This document shows, piece by piece, positions 32,858-41,017 of a stretch of DNA of 64,000 nt. The DNA lies in contig DAOUEL010000002.1 of NCBI GenBank assembly GCA_034430595.1, positions 1 to 64,000 of the forward strand, in the 5' to 3' direction. A model generated the notes under the pieces. The model searched no databases. It saw only the letters and a list, made by a program, of their open reading frames with translations, and had not been told where the DNA came from. Positions within the stretch are counted from its first letter, which is position 1; every line of letters begins with the position of its first letter. This DNA is from E44-bin32 sp034430595. Its GTDB lineage: Bacteria; Chloroflexota; Anaerolineae; Anaerolineales; E44-bin32. Position numbers and translations under genes: made by a program.

Positions 32858-32924
32858 GAATGGCTCGGCGGCACAGGCAACCTGCGCTTATCCGACGCCT
32901 GCAGAAGGCGCGATTCAAGTACGG

Positions 32925-32930
32925 TATAAT
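32925..32930 (+). promoter_or_regulatory. Extended -10 box directly upstream of a TPR start codon
   Basis: A perfect TATAAT ends seven bases before the ATG at 32938, so transcription should begin at or one base from the start codon. No Shine-Dalgarno is present. This indicates a leaderless mRNA. No good -35 box was found. Confidence 0.5.
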
Positions 32931-32937
32931 CCCGGGC

Positions 32938-33966
32938 ATGATTCCGGGTGAAGAACCCCAACACGAACTGACCGGGAGCGGTGAGCTACTCCAGGAGACA
33001 AATTCTACCGCGAAGCGGGCGGGCTCAAACCGCCCCCGGCGCCGGGTGTTGATCGCGTTCCTGATCTACCTCCTGGCGCTGATCCTCGTCGGCGCGGTCG
33101 CCTTCACACAGGGCCGCAGCGTCAATGAAAGCGTCCAGTCGGAGCAGCTATCAAGCGCCCTGCTCGAGCAGTTTCAACTGGGCGTCGCCGATCTGGAGGC
33201 CGGACGGTACGAGATCGCCCGCCAGCGCTTTGAGCAGATCATCCGCTATGACCCCTCCTACCCGGGCGCAGAAGATATGCTGGTAGAGGCGCTGGTGCAT
33301 CTCAACGTTCCCACATTGACCCCGACCTCGGCCCCTACCTCGACCCCCGATCCTTCCCCGCCGGAAGATCTGTTTGCTCAGGCTCAAACTGCCATCAAAA
33401 CCGGTGATTGGATCCTGGCAATTGACAAGCTGCTCGCGTTGCGGGCAAAAGATGAAACCTACCGCTCGGTCGATGTCGATGGGCTGATGTATATCGCCCT
33501 GCGCAACCGGGGTATGCAGCTTATCGCTAATGGCGAGATGGAGGAAGGGCTCTATAACATGAGCCTGGCCGAGCGCTTCGGCCCCCTCGACCGCGACGCG
33601 ATGTTCCGCGAATCGCTGGCCAAACAATACCTGCTGGCCAACAGCTATATCGGGCTGAACTGGGGCCGCGCCTCAGAACTCTTTGGCCCGCTTTGCGAAC
33701 AAGGTGCCACGCTCGATTCATGCCCGAAATATGCAGACGCTGCCCGTCAGTACGGCGATCAGCTCTGGAACGCCGGCGATCCATGCGGGGCGAATGAACA
33801 GTACGCCTTTTCGCTTGAGGCGTACAACTTCCCGGAGCTTGAGCCAACGGCTGAGCATGCTTCCGAGGCCTGTGCCAGAGCCTCCGAACCGCCGCCACCT
33901 CCACCCGCGACCGAGACTCCTTCACCGACACCCACCGGCACTCCCGAGCCCGGGGACGGCGGATGA
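32938..33966 (+). CDS. TPR-like membrane-anchored protein
   Basis: This 342-residue protein has a basic segment (NRPRRRVLIAF), one transmembrane helix (LIYLLALILVGAVAFTQGRS), a TPR-like helical pair (FQLGVADLEAGRYEIARQRF), and a Pro-Thr linker (LTPTSAPTSTPDPSP). A second helical part and a proline-rich C-terminus (EPPPPPPATETPSPTPTGT) follow. It looks like a relative of the two divergent TPR proteins. The ATG at 32938 is chosen over an upstream in-frame codon at 32812 because the promoter -10 box lies between them and the family-like sequence starts here. It overlaps the next gene by ATGA. Its function is unknown; envelope scaffolding is a guess. Confidence 0.75.
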   Translation: MIPGEEPQHELTGSGELLQETNSTAKRAGSNRPRRRVLIAFLIYLLALILVGAVAFTQGRSVNESVQSEQLSSALLEQFQLGVADLEAGRYEIARQRFEQIIRYDPSYPGAEDMLVEALVHLNVPTLTPTSAPTSTPDPSPPEDLFAQAQTAIKTGDWILAIDKLLALRAKDETYRSVDVDGLMYIALRNRGMQLIANGEMEEGLYNMSLAERFGPLDRDAMFRESLAKQYLLANSYIGLNWGRASELFGPLCEQGATLDSCPKYADAARQYGDQLWNAGDPCGANEQYAFSLEAYNFPELEPTAEHASEACARASEPPPPPPATETPSPTPTGTPEPGDGG

Positions 33967-34478
33967 GTCAAATGCCCGACTGGGTCCTTACCACGGCCTA
34001 CAGCGCCCACATGCTGGCGACCGTAGTCTGGATCGGCGGAATAACCTTTCAGGCTGCACTCCTGCTCCCGTTAGCCCTCAAACCTGAAACCGGTCCCAAG
34101 CTGCGCAGCCTGCTCGGCTCAATACGGCGTCGATTTCTGCCGCTTGCCTGGCTCAGCCTGGCTGTGCTGATCGGCAGCGGATTAACTCAAATGACAGCCA
34201 GTACAAACTATGCTGGACTTCTAGTCATACAGAACCGATGGTCCTTTGCCATCCTGCTCAAGCATCTGGGAATTACGGTCATGCTGGCCGTGATGGCCTA
34301 CCAGACCTGGGTGCTTTATCCCCGCTGGGCACGCCTAGAACTCATCCAGGCCAGGACAACAGATGACGGAACCGGCGCCGATCTAAAGCTCTTGCGCCAC
34401 GAGGCTACGCTGATCCGGGTTCAACTACTGCTCTCCGTCATCGTACTGATCCTGACTGCCGTAGCCCGGACAGCCTGA
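33963..34478 (+). CDS. CopD-like membrane protein
   Basis: This 171-residue protein has four hydrophobic helices. HMLATVVWIGGITFQAALLL near residue 16 resembles the first His-containing helix of CopD/PcoD copper-resistance and related DUF2269-type membrane proteins. A second conserved-looking position is LLKHLGITVMLAVMAYQTW near 100, with another His. Such His pairs can bind copper or heme, but no copper genes are near, so the substrate is unproven. The ATG at 33963 overlaps the TPR stop (ATGA), implying coupled translation. Confidence 0.7.
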   Translation: MSQMPDWVLTTAYSAHMLATVVWIGGITFQAALLLPLALKPETGPKLRSLLGSIRRRFLPLAWLSLAVLIGSGLTQMTASTNYAGLLVIQNRWSFAILLKHLGITVMLAVMAYQTWVLYPRWARLELIQARTTDDGTGADLKLLRHEATLIRVQLLLSVIVLILTAVARTA

Positions 34479-34574
34479 CTCGCGCGGCACACTCCTTGCA
34501 TCTCAATCCTTGCGGCGATCCTATTGGAATTCACGCTTCCAAATCGATCCTGATCGCGGCAGGGAAGGGTCCAC

Positions 34575-35018
34575 ATGCAGTTCCATCAAATTGCACTTGC
34601 CCTGGGGATTATCAGCATCTACATCGGCTTTTCCGTTGCGCTGGGCTTGATGCTGCATGATCACAGCTCCATCTCGAGTGCAAGCCATTACCTCCCAATC
34701 CTTGGTTTCATCCTGCTGGTTTTTATTCCGGCCACGGCCATGGTGCTGAGCTACACGGTCTGGTCCTCTTTCGCCCGGCTCTTCGTGACCTGTGCCGGCT
34801 GGCTGGCAGGCTTCTTATCGGCGGCACAGCCGGATTGGATTCCAACACTGGTCTGGCAGCGGCATTTTCAACGCGGCTACCTGGCGCTTGCGATGGGTAC
34901 GGTCGCGATCTGGGGTCTGAGCTCCTGGGCAATTTTTTCGTCAGGCGCAGCCATGCTGATTGGGCTGGCCGCGCTCACCGCAGGGTCCAGCTCGGCCCGT
35001 GCCCTGCTTACGACGTAA
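34575..35018 (+). CDS. Hypothetical four-helix membrane protein
   Basis: I do not recognise this 147-residue protein. It has four hydrophobic helices, starting with LALGIISIYIGFSVALGLML and ending with LIGLAALTAGSSSARALL. Two His residues lie near the first loop (LMLHDHSSISSASHYLP). It follows the CopD-like gene by 96 bases on the same strand, with GGGAAGGG before the ATG. A shared membrane role with that neighbour is possible. Confidence 0.6.
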   Translation: MQFHQIALALGIISIYIGFSVALGLMLHDHSSISSASHYLPILGFILLVFIPATAMVLSYTVWSSFARLFVTCAGWLAGFLSAAQPDWIPTLVWQRHFQRGYLALAMGTVAIWGLSSWAIFSSGAAMLIGLAALTAGSSSARALLTT

Positions 35019-35092
35019 TCTGGGAGCACTCAAATAAGGTACAATGAGCCACCTGAAGGCAGGTCCAATCGCTTTCTCTGACAGGGGCTTCA

Positions 35093-36019
35093 TTGTTCGA
35101 ACTTTCCTTTCTGGGCACGTCCGCCTCGGCGCCATCGATTCACCGTGGCCTTTCGGCACAAATCGTCTCCTACCGGGATCAGCGCTTCCTGATTGACTGT
35201 GGCGAAGGCACACAGCGCCAGATCCTGCGCTCCGGCCTCGGATTTCGGCGTCTTTCCCGCATTCTGATCACACACGGTCATCTCGACCATATTCTCGGCC
35301 TGGCCGGGCTGCTCTCAACATTTTCTCGCTGGGAAGCGATCGAAAGCCTGGAAATCTGGGCCGGCGAATGGGCTATGGAACGCATCCACGACCTGCTCTT
35401 TGGTGTCGTGCTGCGTGGTGCTCGGCCGCCGCTCGAGGTTGAGCTGCGCATTATCGAACCCGGTTTACTGATTGAAGAGGGAGACCTGCGGGTAAGCGCC
35501 TTCCCTGTCAGCCACCGCGGCCCGGGCTGCTTCGGCTTCCTATTTGAAGAAAACGAGAAACGTCCCTTTCTCCCTGAACGGGCCGACGAGCTCGGCATAC
35601 CCGCTGGCCCGGTACGGAAAGAACTCGTCTCCGGTAAGAAGGTCAAACTTCCGGATGGAAGGCGAATCAATCCGGAAGATGTCCTCGGGCCTCCCCGGCG
35701 CGGCACGCGCTTCATGCACGTCGGCGACTGCGGGAGCACACAGAGCCTGGAGGAGTACGCACGCGGCGTTGACGCACTTGTCATTGAAGCGACCTACCTC
35801 TCCTTCGAAGCGGCCCTGGCAGAGCAGTTCGGACATCTCACTGCAACCGATGCGGCCGAACTTGCCCGGGACGCCGGCGTTGGCCAGCTCTTCCTAACCC
35901 ACATCTCGCGCCGCTATCGCGAGCGTGATATTCAGGCTGAAGCGGAAGCGATCTTCCCCCGCACAAGCGTGGCGCGCGATTTCGATCACTTCGAAATCCG
36001 CCGCCGCGAGCAGGATTAA
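35093..36019 (+). CDS. rnz: Ribonuclease Z (tRNA 3'-endonuclease)
   Basis: This 308-residue metallo-beta-lactamase-fold enzyme trims the 3' trailer of tRNA precursors. It starts FELSFLGTSASAPSIHRG and continues RFLIDCGEGTQRQILRSGLG, both typical. The zinc motif reads THGHLDHILGL, where most family members have HxHGDH, so the Gly is replaced by Leu while all ligands stay. Further landmarks are LPDGRRINPEDVLGPPRRG near residue 195, a metal Asp in GDCGSTQS, and FLTHISRRY near 270. The start is a TTG at 35093 with ACAGGGGC before it; an ATG is not available nearby. It has no CCA-encoding tRNA neighbours. Confidence 0.93.
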   Translation: MFELSFLGTSASAPSIHRGLSAQIVSYRDQRFLIDCGEGTQRQILRSGLGFRRLSRILITHGHLDHILGLAGLLSTFSRWEAIESLEIWAGEWAMERIHDLLFGVVLRGARPPLEVELRIIEPGLLIEEGDLRVSAFPVSHRGPGCFGFLFEENEKRPFLPERADELGIPAGPVRKELVSGKKVKLPDGRRINPEDVLGPPRRGTRFMHVGDCGSTQSLEEYARGVDALVIEATYLSFEAALAEQFGHLTATDAAELARDAGVGQLFLTHISRRYRERDIQAEAEAIFPRTSVARDFDHFEIRRREQD

Positions 36020-36044
36020 CCCTGGCAGCCCACGGGTAATAAAG

Positions 36045-36064
36045 ACCAGCCAGCGCTGGCTGGT
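36045..36064 (+). terminator. Perfect palindrome after rnz
   Basis: Ten bases and their exact complement (ACCAGCCAGC/GCTGGCTGGT) abut without a loop, 26 bases past the rnz stop. It can fold as a hairpin with a reduced stem. No T run follows, so it is at best a Rho-assisted or stabilising element. Confidence 0.4.
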
Positions 36065-36156
36065 GGTAAGCGCCTTATATCCTCACGATCGAAACAGTCC
36101 CCTTCTTTGCCCGCAGCCGGCTTCAGGGTTAGAATCTTTGGAGAGTAGAGAAGAGC

Positions 36157-36378
36157 ATGCCCCTTTACGAATACCGTTGCAACGATTGCGAATCCATCTT
36201 TGATGAACTGCGCCCGATAAGGGTGGCCGATTCACCCATCAAATGCCCAGCCTGCGGAAGCAGTGCGACGTCCCGCAAGCTGTCGCTGTTCGCCGCCAGC
36301 TGCGGTGGCAACGGACCTGCCGTAAGCAGCAGTTGCCAGAATTGCTCCTCCGGCGACTGCACCCACTGCCGGAACTGA
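36157..36378 (+). CDS. FmdB-type zinc-ribbon protein
   Basis: This 73-residue protein has the FmdB regulatory-protein fold: MPLYEYRCNDCESIFDELRP with the first Cys pair, and IKCPACGSSATSRKL with the second, forming a zinc ribbon. A Cys-rich tail follows (CGGNG, SSCQNCSSGDCTHC). FmdB proteins are common, small and of uncertain function, perhaps nucleic-acid binding. GAGAAGAGC precedes the ATG, and a possible -10 box TAGAAT is at 36134-36139. Confidence 0.9.
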   Translation: MPLYEYRCNDCESIFDELRPIRVADSPIKCPACGSSATSRKLSLFAASCGGNGPAVSSSCQNCSSGDCTHCRN

Positions 36379-36646
36379 ACCACCCAGCTTGAATTCCCCC
36401 AACCCGGAACACCCGCTACCGCTTGCCTCCCATACTCCTTCCATAGTCGATACCGAGCCGATTTGGCGAAATTTCAGCAGTAGAGGCTTTATGCCTGTAC
36501 AGATGTACTAGTACACAGCTCAGGAAGGAATTCGATGCCAGGCCAATGTCAGGAATCGGTCGATCGCTGATACTTAATCCTGCAGGTAAAAGTCGATATT
36601 CCTAGTTGGACGGAAAGCGAAGGAGCAAACAATATATTCCCATCGA
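36379..36646. other. Intergenic, no gene seen
   Basis: No supported gene. A 12-bp perfect palindrome TGTACTAGTACA occurs at 36504-36515, but its meaning is unknown. With the doubtful ORF at 36647 and the empty stretch to 37221, it forms the largest low-information region of this half of the window. Confidence 0.6.
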
Positions 36647-36898
36647 ATGGATCGTTTCAACTCAACACATATCCTACGAGGGACGATTCTTGCTGCTCTA
36701 CTGCTGGTCTCAGCCCTGATTCTGAGTGCAGTTGCGGCAGAGGCTTCCTTCTTGAATGAACCGGAAGGCGCGCCCTACTTCGGCGGCCAGGGCGAACCGG
36801 AAGGGCAGATCGTATATATCACCGAAGGCCCGGATGCCGCTTCGCCGACTTTTGTCATTCTCGATATGGTCAGGAGCGCCGCAGGGTTTGGCTCTTAA
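36647..36898 (+). CDS. Doubtful small secreted protein
   Basis: This 83-residue frame starts with a credible signal peptide (ILRGTILAALLLVSALILSA, then VAAEA before Ser) and an acidic mature part (NEPEGAPYFGGQGEPEGQ). The only GGAG lies more than 20 bases upstream. The short C-terminus ends abruptly (RSAAGFGS), and bases after the stop do not continue convincingly in another frame. It may be a real secreted peptide, a truncated gene remnant, or chance. No family is recognised. Confidence 0.35.
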   Translation: MDRFNSTHILRGTILAALLLVSALILSAVAAEASFLNEPEGAPYFGGQGEPEGQIVYITEGPDAASPTFVILDMVRSAAGFGS

Positions 36899-37221
36899 GC
36901 GAATCGGAAAGCTTCCCGCAATTCATCGTCGATACCCCTTGCCTCGCGAATATGCTTTCAAAGTGCATATGCTACTGGTCGGGAGAATCCGTAAATCTAC
37001 GGGCTTATCTATTGAGCTTCTACGGCCTCTGAGGCGGGGTACACCTCCTTCCAAAGGGATGGTTCCACCACCCTACGTTGAAAGCACCCGGATGGATAAA
37101 CCCGGGTGCTTTCAACTTTCGGTTCGCGTCTTGCCGGATGGAGATCCGAGCAAGACAAAGGGTTATCTGTCTAATTTGAGGGATGGATTGGGTGGCACTC
37201 GAGACAGCTAGCAGGCTGGGC
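36899..37221. other. Intergenic, one strong hairpin only
   Basis: No gene is supported. The only clear element is the hairpin at 37077-37116. It lies downstream of the small ORF on the plus strand and of the DUF498 gene on the minus strand. Confidence 0.6.
37077..37116. terminator. Long perfect hairpin between convergent units
   Basis: Arms of 15 bases (37077-37091 and 37102-37116, GTTGAAAGCACCCGG and its complement) flank a ten-base loop. The outer pairs are A/T-rich, so either strand ends the stem in TTTCAAC. It may serve both directions. Confidence 0.55.
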
Positions 37222-37574
37222 TTAGCAAGTTAGATGTAGCGCAGCTGCCGTCCGTGTACCCAGCCTCTCAGCATTGAAAAGCTCACAGGCTTGTGGTGTT
37301 TTCTGTACACGAACGTCAATCCCGCTCTTCTTAAGGATTTCAAATGTTGCAGTTTGAACTTGCATGCGTCCATAGGCTCCGCTGCCGATAACCAGCAGTT
37401 CCGGCGCCGCATCCAATACGAGTTTCAAATCGAGCGGGTTAACTTCGTGCCCGTGGGTTCTCCTCCAGTTTGGTATCATCCCCCCGTTGGCAGGATAAGG
37501 AGATCTTTGCTGTAGGGGTGGCCGTCAATCACGATGCGGCCGAATCGGTAGGATTCGATCCGCGGGGAGCTCAT
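37222..37574 (-). pseudogene. Mth938/DUF498-family gene broken by a frameshift at a G6 tract
   Basis: From the ATG at 37574, two bases after the acylphosphatase stop, the frame gives MSSPRIESYRFGRIVIDG and then HPYSKDLLILPTGG and stops. In the next frame it continues MIPNWRRTHGHEV, LDAAPELLVIGSGAYGRMQV and ends at 37222. The two parts together form one Mth938-like (DUF498, NDUFAF3-type) domain of the usual size, about 117 residues. The break lies at a run of six G on the coding strand (plus-strand C 37480-37485); one more G would restore the frame. This may be a sequencing error, real decay, or phase variation. The family is linked in eukaryotes to complex I assembly, and the nuo operon lies just upstream. 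Confidence 0.8.
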
Positions 37575-37575
37575 G

Positions 37576-37872
37576 TCAATCTCTTACGTCGGCATTAATG
37601 CGAATTCGGAACGACTCGAACTCGCCGGTAGGTTCGCCCGGAGTGACCTTGACCTCTTCCACCTGCGCCGAAGGTGGACCGTGCCTGCTCCAGGCGAGCA
37701 TCCGGTCGACAGCTTCCTGCTCGCCTTCAAAAACCGCCTCTACGCGTCCATCCCACAGGTTGCGAACCCATCCAACGATGTTTAACGTCTGCGCTTCCTG
37801 CATGGTGTAGTAGCGGAAGCTAACTCCCTGCACCCGGCCGCTGATCACGATATGAGCACGTGCCTTCGCCAT
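37576..37872 (-). CDS. acyP: Acylphosphatase
   Basis: This 98-residue enzyme hydrolyses acyl phosphates. It begins with AHIVISGRVQGVSFRYYTMQ, which includes the catalytic Arg of the VQGVxFR loop, and has GWVRNLWDGRVEAVFEGEQE near residue 35 with the conserved Asn. The ATG at 37872 is chosen because GGAGAGGATGT precedes it; the upstream frame to 37902 adds nothing typical. It is followed two bases after its stop by the frameshifted DUF498 gene, so the two form an operon. Confidence 0.94.
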   Translation of the reverse strand: MAKARAHIVISGRVQGVSFRYYTMQEAQTLNIVGWVRNLWDGRVEAVFEGEQEAVDRMLAWSRHGPPSAQVEEVKVTPGEPTGEFESFRIRINADVRD

Positions 37873-37987
37873 ACATCCTCTCCAGATGTTGTGAAACTCC
37901 AACTATGATACATGGACAATCCCGGCTTGCGAATGGGCGGATGGTCACAGACTCCCGGGTTTGCTCTGCGAAGTGAGTCGGTAGATG

Positions 37988-38015
37988 GAAAAAGGCCCGC
38001 GGGGTACCCGCGGGC
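37988..38015 (-). terminator. Intrinsic terminator of the nuo operon
   Basis: On the minus strand a perfect 9-bp GC stem (arms 38007-38015 and 37995-38003, three-base loop) is followed by CTTTTTCC. It begins 21 bases past the nuoN stop. Confidence 0.93.
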
Positions 38016-38036
38016 TCAAGGAGGCTTACATTCGAT

Positions 38037-39488
38037 TTAGCGTATTAACTCGATCAGACCGGATCGGTCGATGAGCGCCAGCAGAGGACCGGGTAGAATT
38101 CCAAATACAAATGTCCCGATCGCGGTAAGCCACACCGTTGCATTCAGCATGACCTCACTTCGTGTTTCCGGTTCGCCCTCCCGCATATACATTGTCACAA
38201 CTACTCTCAAGTAGTAGTAAGCCGAAACGAGTGAGGTCAGCACACCGACAATCGCCAGTCCAATCAGATCTGCATTGACGACCGCCCGGAAGAGATAAAA
38301 CTTGCCGACAAATCCTACCGTTGGCGGCACACCGGTCAGCGATAACATAAAGAGTGTCATCATCAATGCCAAACCCGGCCTGCGAGCGCCCAGTCCAGCA
38401 TAATCCTCGATTTCCAGACCACCACCTTGCGCCTTTTCCACGGCTAGCACGACACCCCACGCTCCGAGATTCGTGAGGGCATAAGCGGCGAGATAGAACA
38501 GGGCACTGTTAACCGCTTGACCCGCAAAGGCAGTCGTCGCAGCCGCTGGGACCGCCATTAAGATATAGCCGGCGTGGGCTATGCTGGAATAGGCAAGCAT
38601 GCGTTTGATGTTCGATTGAGCGACTGCAGCCACGTTGCCCCAGATCATCGTCAGTGCCGAAAGCCACATCGTGACCGGACCCCATGATCCCGCAGCCTGC
38701 GGGAAGGCAGCCAGGAACACACGCAGTAAAGCCGCAAAGCCACCTGCCTTGGCGCCCACCGACATGAATGCTGTCACCGATGAGGGTGCGCCCTGGTAGA
38801 CATCAGGCGTCCACATGTGGAACGGCACCGCCGCAACCTTGAATCCCAATCCAACCAGAATCATCCCAACCCCAACCGAGAACAAGGGTGGAATACTCCC
38901 TGCCTGCTTCAGCGATCCCAATATTCCATCCAGATGGGTAGTGCCTGTGGTGCCGAAGATGAGCGCAATGCCGTACACGAGAAAACTGGAGGCAAACGCG
39001 CCCAGCAGAAAGTACTTCATGGCTGATTCTTCGGATGCCGGCTGCGGCCGTGCGAACCCGGACAGGATATAGAGCGGGATCGAAAGCAGTTCCAGCGCGA
39101 CGAAGATGACGATCAAATCCCCTGCGCTGGCCATAAGCATCATCCCGGTGATGCTGAAGAGCAGCAGCGCATAGTATTCTCCACGCTCGATCCCGCGCCG
39201 ATGGAGGTAATCGAATGCCTGAGCGATTGCGATCAACCCAACTACCAGGAAAAGCAACTGCAGGAATGAGCTGAAGCCATCGTGGATCAGCATCCCACTG
39301 AAGGCCGTCCCGTTGTTCCTGAATTGGCCGATAGCGGCTGCCAGCGCACCGATCAAAGCCAGCGCTGCAAGGCTGGCAGTGACCGTTCGGCGCGCCCCAC
39401 CGACGAACAGGTCGATGACCAGGAGCATGCATGCGGATCCGGCTACGATTAGAACCGGTAGAACAAAGGTGAAATCTTGCGAGCTCAT
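38037..39488 (-). CDS. nuoN: NADH-quinone oxidoreductase subunit N
   Basis: This 483-residue protein is one of the three antiporter-like proton-pumping subunits of complex I, with about 14 helices. Conserved parts are FVALELLSIPLYILSGFAR near residue 130 with the Glu of helix 5, GLGFKVAAVPFHMWTPDVYQ near 222 with the Lys and His of the pumping channel, and NIKRMLAYSSIAHAGYILMA near 297. It is the last gene of the nuo operon, starts one base after nuoM (TGATATG), and is followed by an intrinsic terminator. Confidence 0.97.
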   Translation of the reverse strand: MSSQDFTFVLPVLIVAGSACMLLVIDLFVGGARRTVTASLAALALIGALAAAIGQFRNNGTAFSGMLIHDGFSSFLQLLFLVVGLIAIAQAFDYLHRRGIERGEYYALLLFSITGMMLMASAGDLIVIFVALELLSIPLYILSGFARPQPASEESAMKYFLLGAFASSFLVYGIALIFGTTGTTHLDGILGSLKQAGSIPPLFSVGVGMILVGLGFKVAAVPFHMWTPDVYQGAPSSVTAFMSVGAKAGGFAALLRVFLAAFPQAAGSWGPVTMWLSALTMIWGNVAAVAQSNIKRMLAYSSIAHAGYILMAVPAAATTAFAGQAVNSALFYLAAYALTNLGAWGVVLAVEKAQGGGLEIEDYAGLGARRPGLALMMTLFMLSLTGVPPTVGFVGKFYLFRAVVNADLIGLAIVGVLTSLVSAYYYLRVVVTMYMREGEPETRSEVMLNATVWLTAIGTFVFGILPGPLLALIDRSGLIELIR

Positions 39489-39489
39489 A

Positions 39490-41004
39490 TCAATGCACCA
39501 CCATGGCAGCGGCCTGCAAGGTTGTCACCAGCTTATCTACCGCTGGCGCAATCAAGTTGAAGAACGGCCGCGGGTAGAGCCCGATCCAAAAGATTAAGAT
39601 CAGCAGCGGGACCAGGATTGCAATTTCACGCCCGTTAAGATCTTTCAAGCTTTTGTTCTCTTCCTTATCCAGAGGACCCAGGAAGAGCTTCTGGAACATG
39701 AAGAGCAGGTAGATTGCAGCCAGGATCACACCTGCGGCAGCAAAACCAGCGTACAGCGGTGAGCCAATCTGCTTCGATCCAAACGAACCCAGCAAGATCG
39801 TGAATTCCCCGACGAAACCATTAAGTCCCGGCAATCCCATCGACGAAAGGGTAACGATAAGGGTGAAGGCGCCGTAGACCGGCATGATCTTCCACAGTCC
39901 CCCAAACGCATCCATGTCGCGTGTATGGCGCCTTTCGTAAATCATGCCGACGAGGAGAAAGAGTGCCCCGGTGCTCAAACCGTGGTTGACCATCTGCAGG
40001 ATACCGCCCTGGATTCCCTGTGAGTTCAAAGCGAACAAACCAAGGACAACGAAACCGAGGTGGCTGACGGAGGAATAGGCGACGAGTTTCTTGACGTCTT
40101 GCTGGGCATAGGAAACCGCTGCGCCATAGAGAATTCCAATCACGGCGAAGAGCGCCATCCACGGAGCCAGCTTTATAGCAGCCTCTGGAAAGAGCTGCAG
40201 GTTGAAGCGCAGAAAGCCGTAGGTGCCCATCTTCAGCAGGACGCCAGCGAGGATGACCGAGCCTGCGGTAGGAGCCTCAACGTGAGCGTCAGGCAGCCAG
40301 GAGTGTAATGGCCACATCGGTACCTTGATCGCAAAGGCTGCCGCAAATGCCAGGAAGAGCCAGAACTGAATATTCGCCGGAATCCCACCCGAGCTGATTA
40401 AATCCGGGAGTGAGAACGTGTTGAAGTTCAGGCCCAGCCAAAGGATGGCAAGCAGCATCAGGATCGAACCGGCCATCGTATAAAGAAAGAACTTGATTGC
40501 GGCGTATACCCGCCGGGGACCACCCCAGATCCCGATCAGGAAGTACATCGGCACGAGTGTGAACTCCCAGAACACATAGAAAAGGAATAGATCCAGTGCC
40601 AGGAATACGCCGACCATCCCAATTTCCAGCAGCAGGAAGAAGATCATGAATTCCTTGACCCGTTCTTCAATCGCTGTCCAGGTCGAGAGAATTGCCAGGG
40701 GGGTCAAGAAGGTTGTCAGGAGGACCAGCAAAATGCTCAACCCATCAACGCCGAGAGAATATTGGATTTCGATCCCGGCTAATTGGAACCATGATCCCTG
40801 CTCCAACATCTGGATCGCCCCGCTGTGGCTGTCAAAACGGACCAGCATCACGATCGATAACGCCAGCGCCAGGACAGAAGCAAGCATCGCCACCCAGCGG
40901 ATCATATTCTTGCGGTCTTTCGGGATCACCAGGATCGCAAGGACTCCAAGCAAGGGAGAGAAAGTCAGCCAGGTGAGCAGTGAAAACGATGGGTTCATGA
41001 GCAT
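39490..41004 (-). CDS. nuoM: NADH-quinone oxidoreductase subunit M
   Basis: This 504-residue protein is the second antiporter-like subunit of complex I. FYVFWEFTLVPMYFLIGIWG near residue 140 carries the essential Glu, AFAIKVPMWPLHSWLPDAHV near 232 the channel Lys and His, and QQDVKKLVAYSSVSHLGFVV near 310 is typical. A longer frame begins at 41076, inside nuoL. The ATG at 41004 follows AGAGGA at correct spacing and is preferred. It lies between nuoL and nuoN. Confidence 0.97.
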   Translation of the reverse strand: MLMNPSFSLLTWLTFSPLLGVLAILVIPKDRKNMIRWVAMLASVLALALSIVMLVRFDSHSGAIQMLEQGSWFQLAGIEIQYSLGVDGLSILLVLLTTFLTPLAILSTWTAIEERVKEFMIFFLLLEIGMVGVFLALDLFLFYVFWEFTLVPMYFLIGIWGGPRRVYAAIKFFLYTMAGSILMLLAILWLGLNFNTFSLPDLISSGGIPANIQFWLFLAFAAAFAIKVPMWPLHSWLPDAHVEAPTAGSVILAGVLLKMGTYGFLRFNLQLFPEAAIKLAPWMALFAVIGILYGAAVSYAQQDVKKLVAYSSVSHLGFVVLGLFALNSQGIQGGILQMVNHGLSTGALFLLVGMIYERRHTRDMDAFGGLWKIMPVYGAFTLIVTLSSMGLPGLNGFVGEFTILLGSFGSKQIGSPLYAGFAAAGVILAAIYLLFMFQKLFLGPLDKEENKSLKDLNGREIAILVPLLILIFWIGLYPRPFFNLIAPAVDKLVTTLQAAAMVVH

Positions 41005-41017
41005 GTCCTCTGCCAAT

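Noticed and set aside
36504..36515. Perfect palindrome TGTACTAGTACA as an operator
   Set aside because: It is short, far from any firm gene start and matches no operator I know. Chance cannot be excluded.
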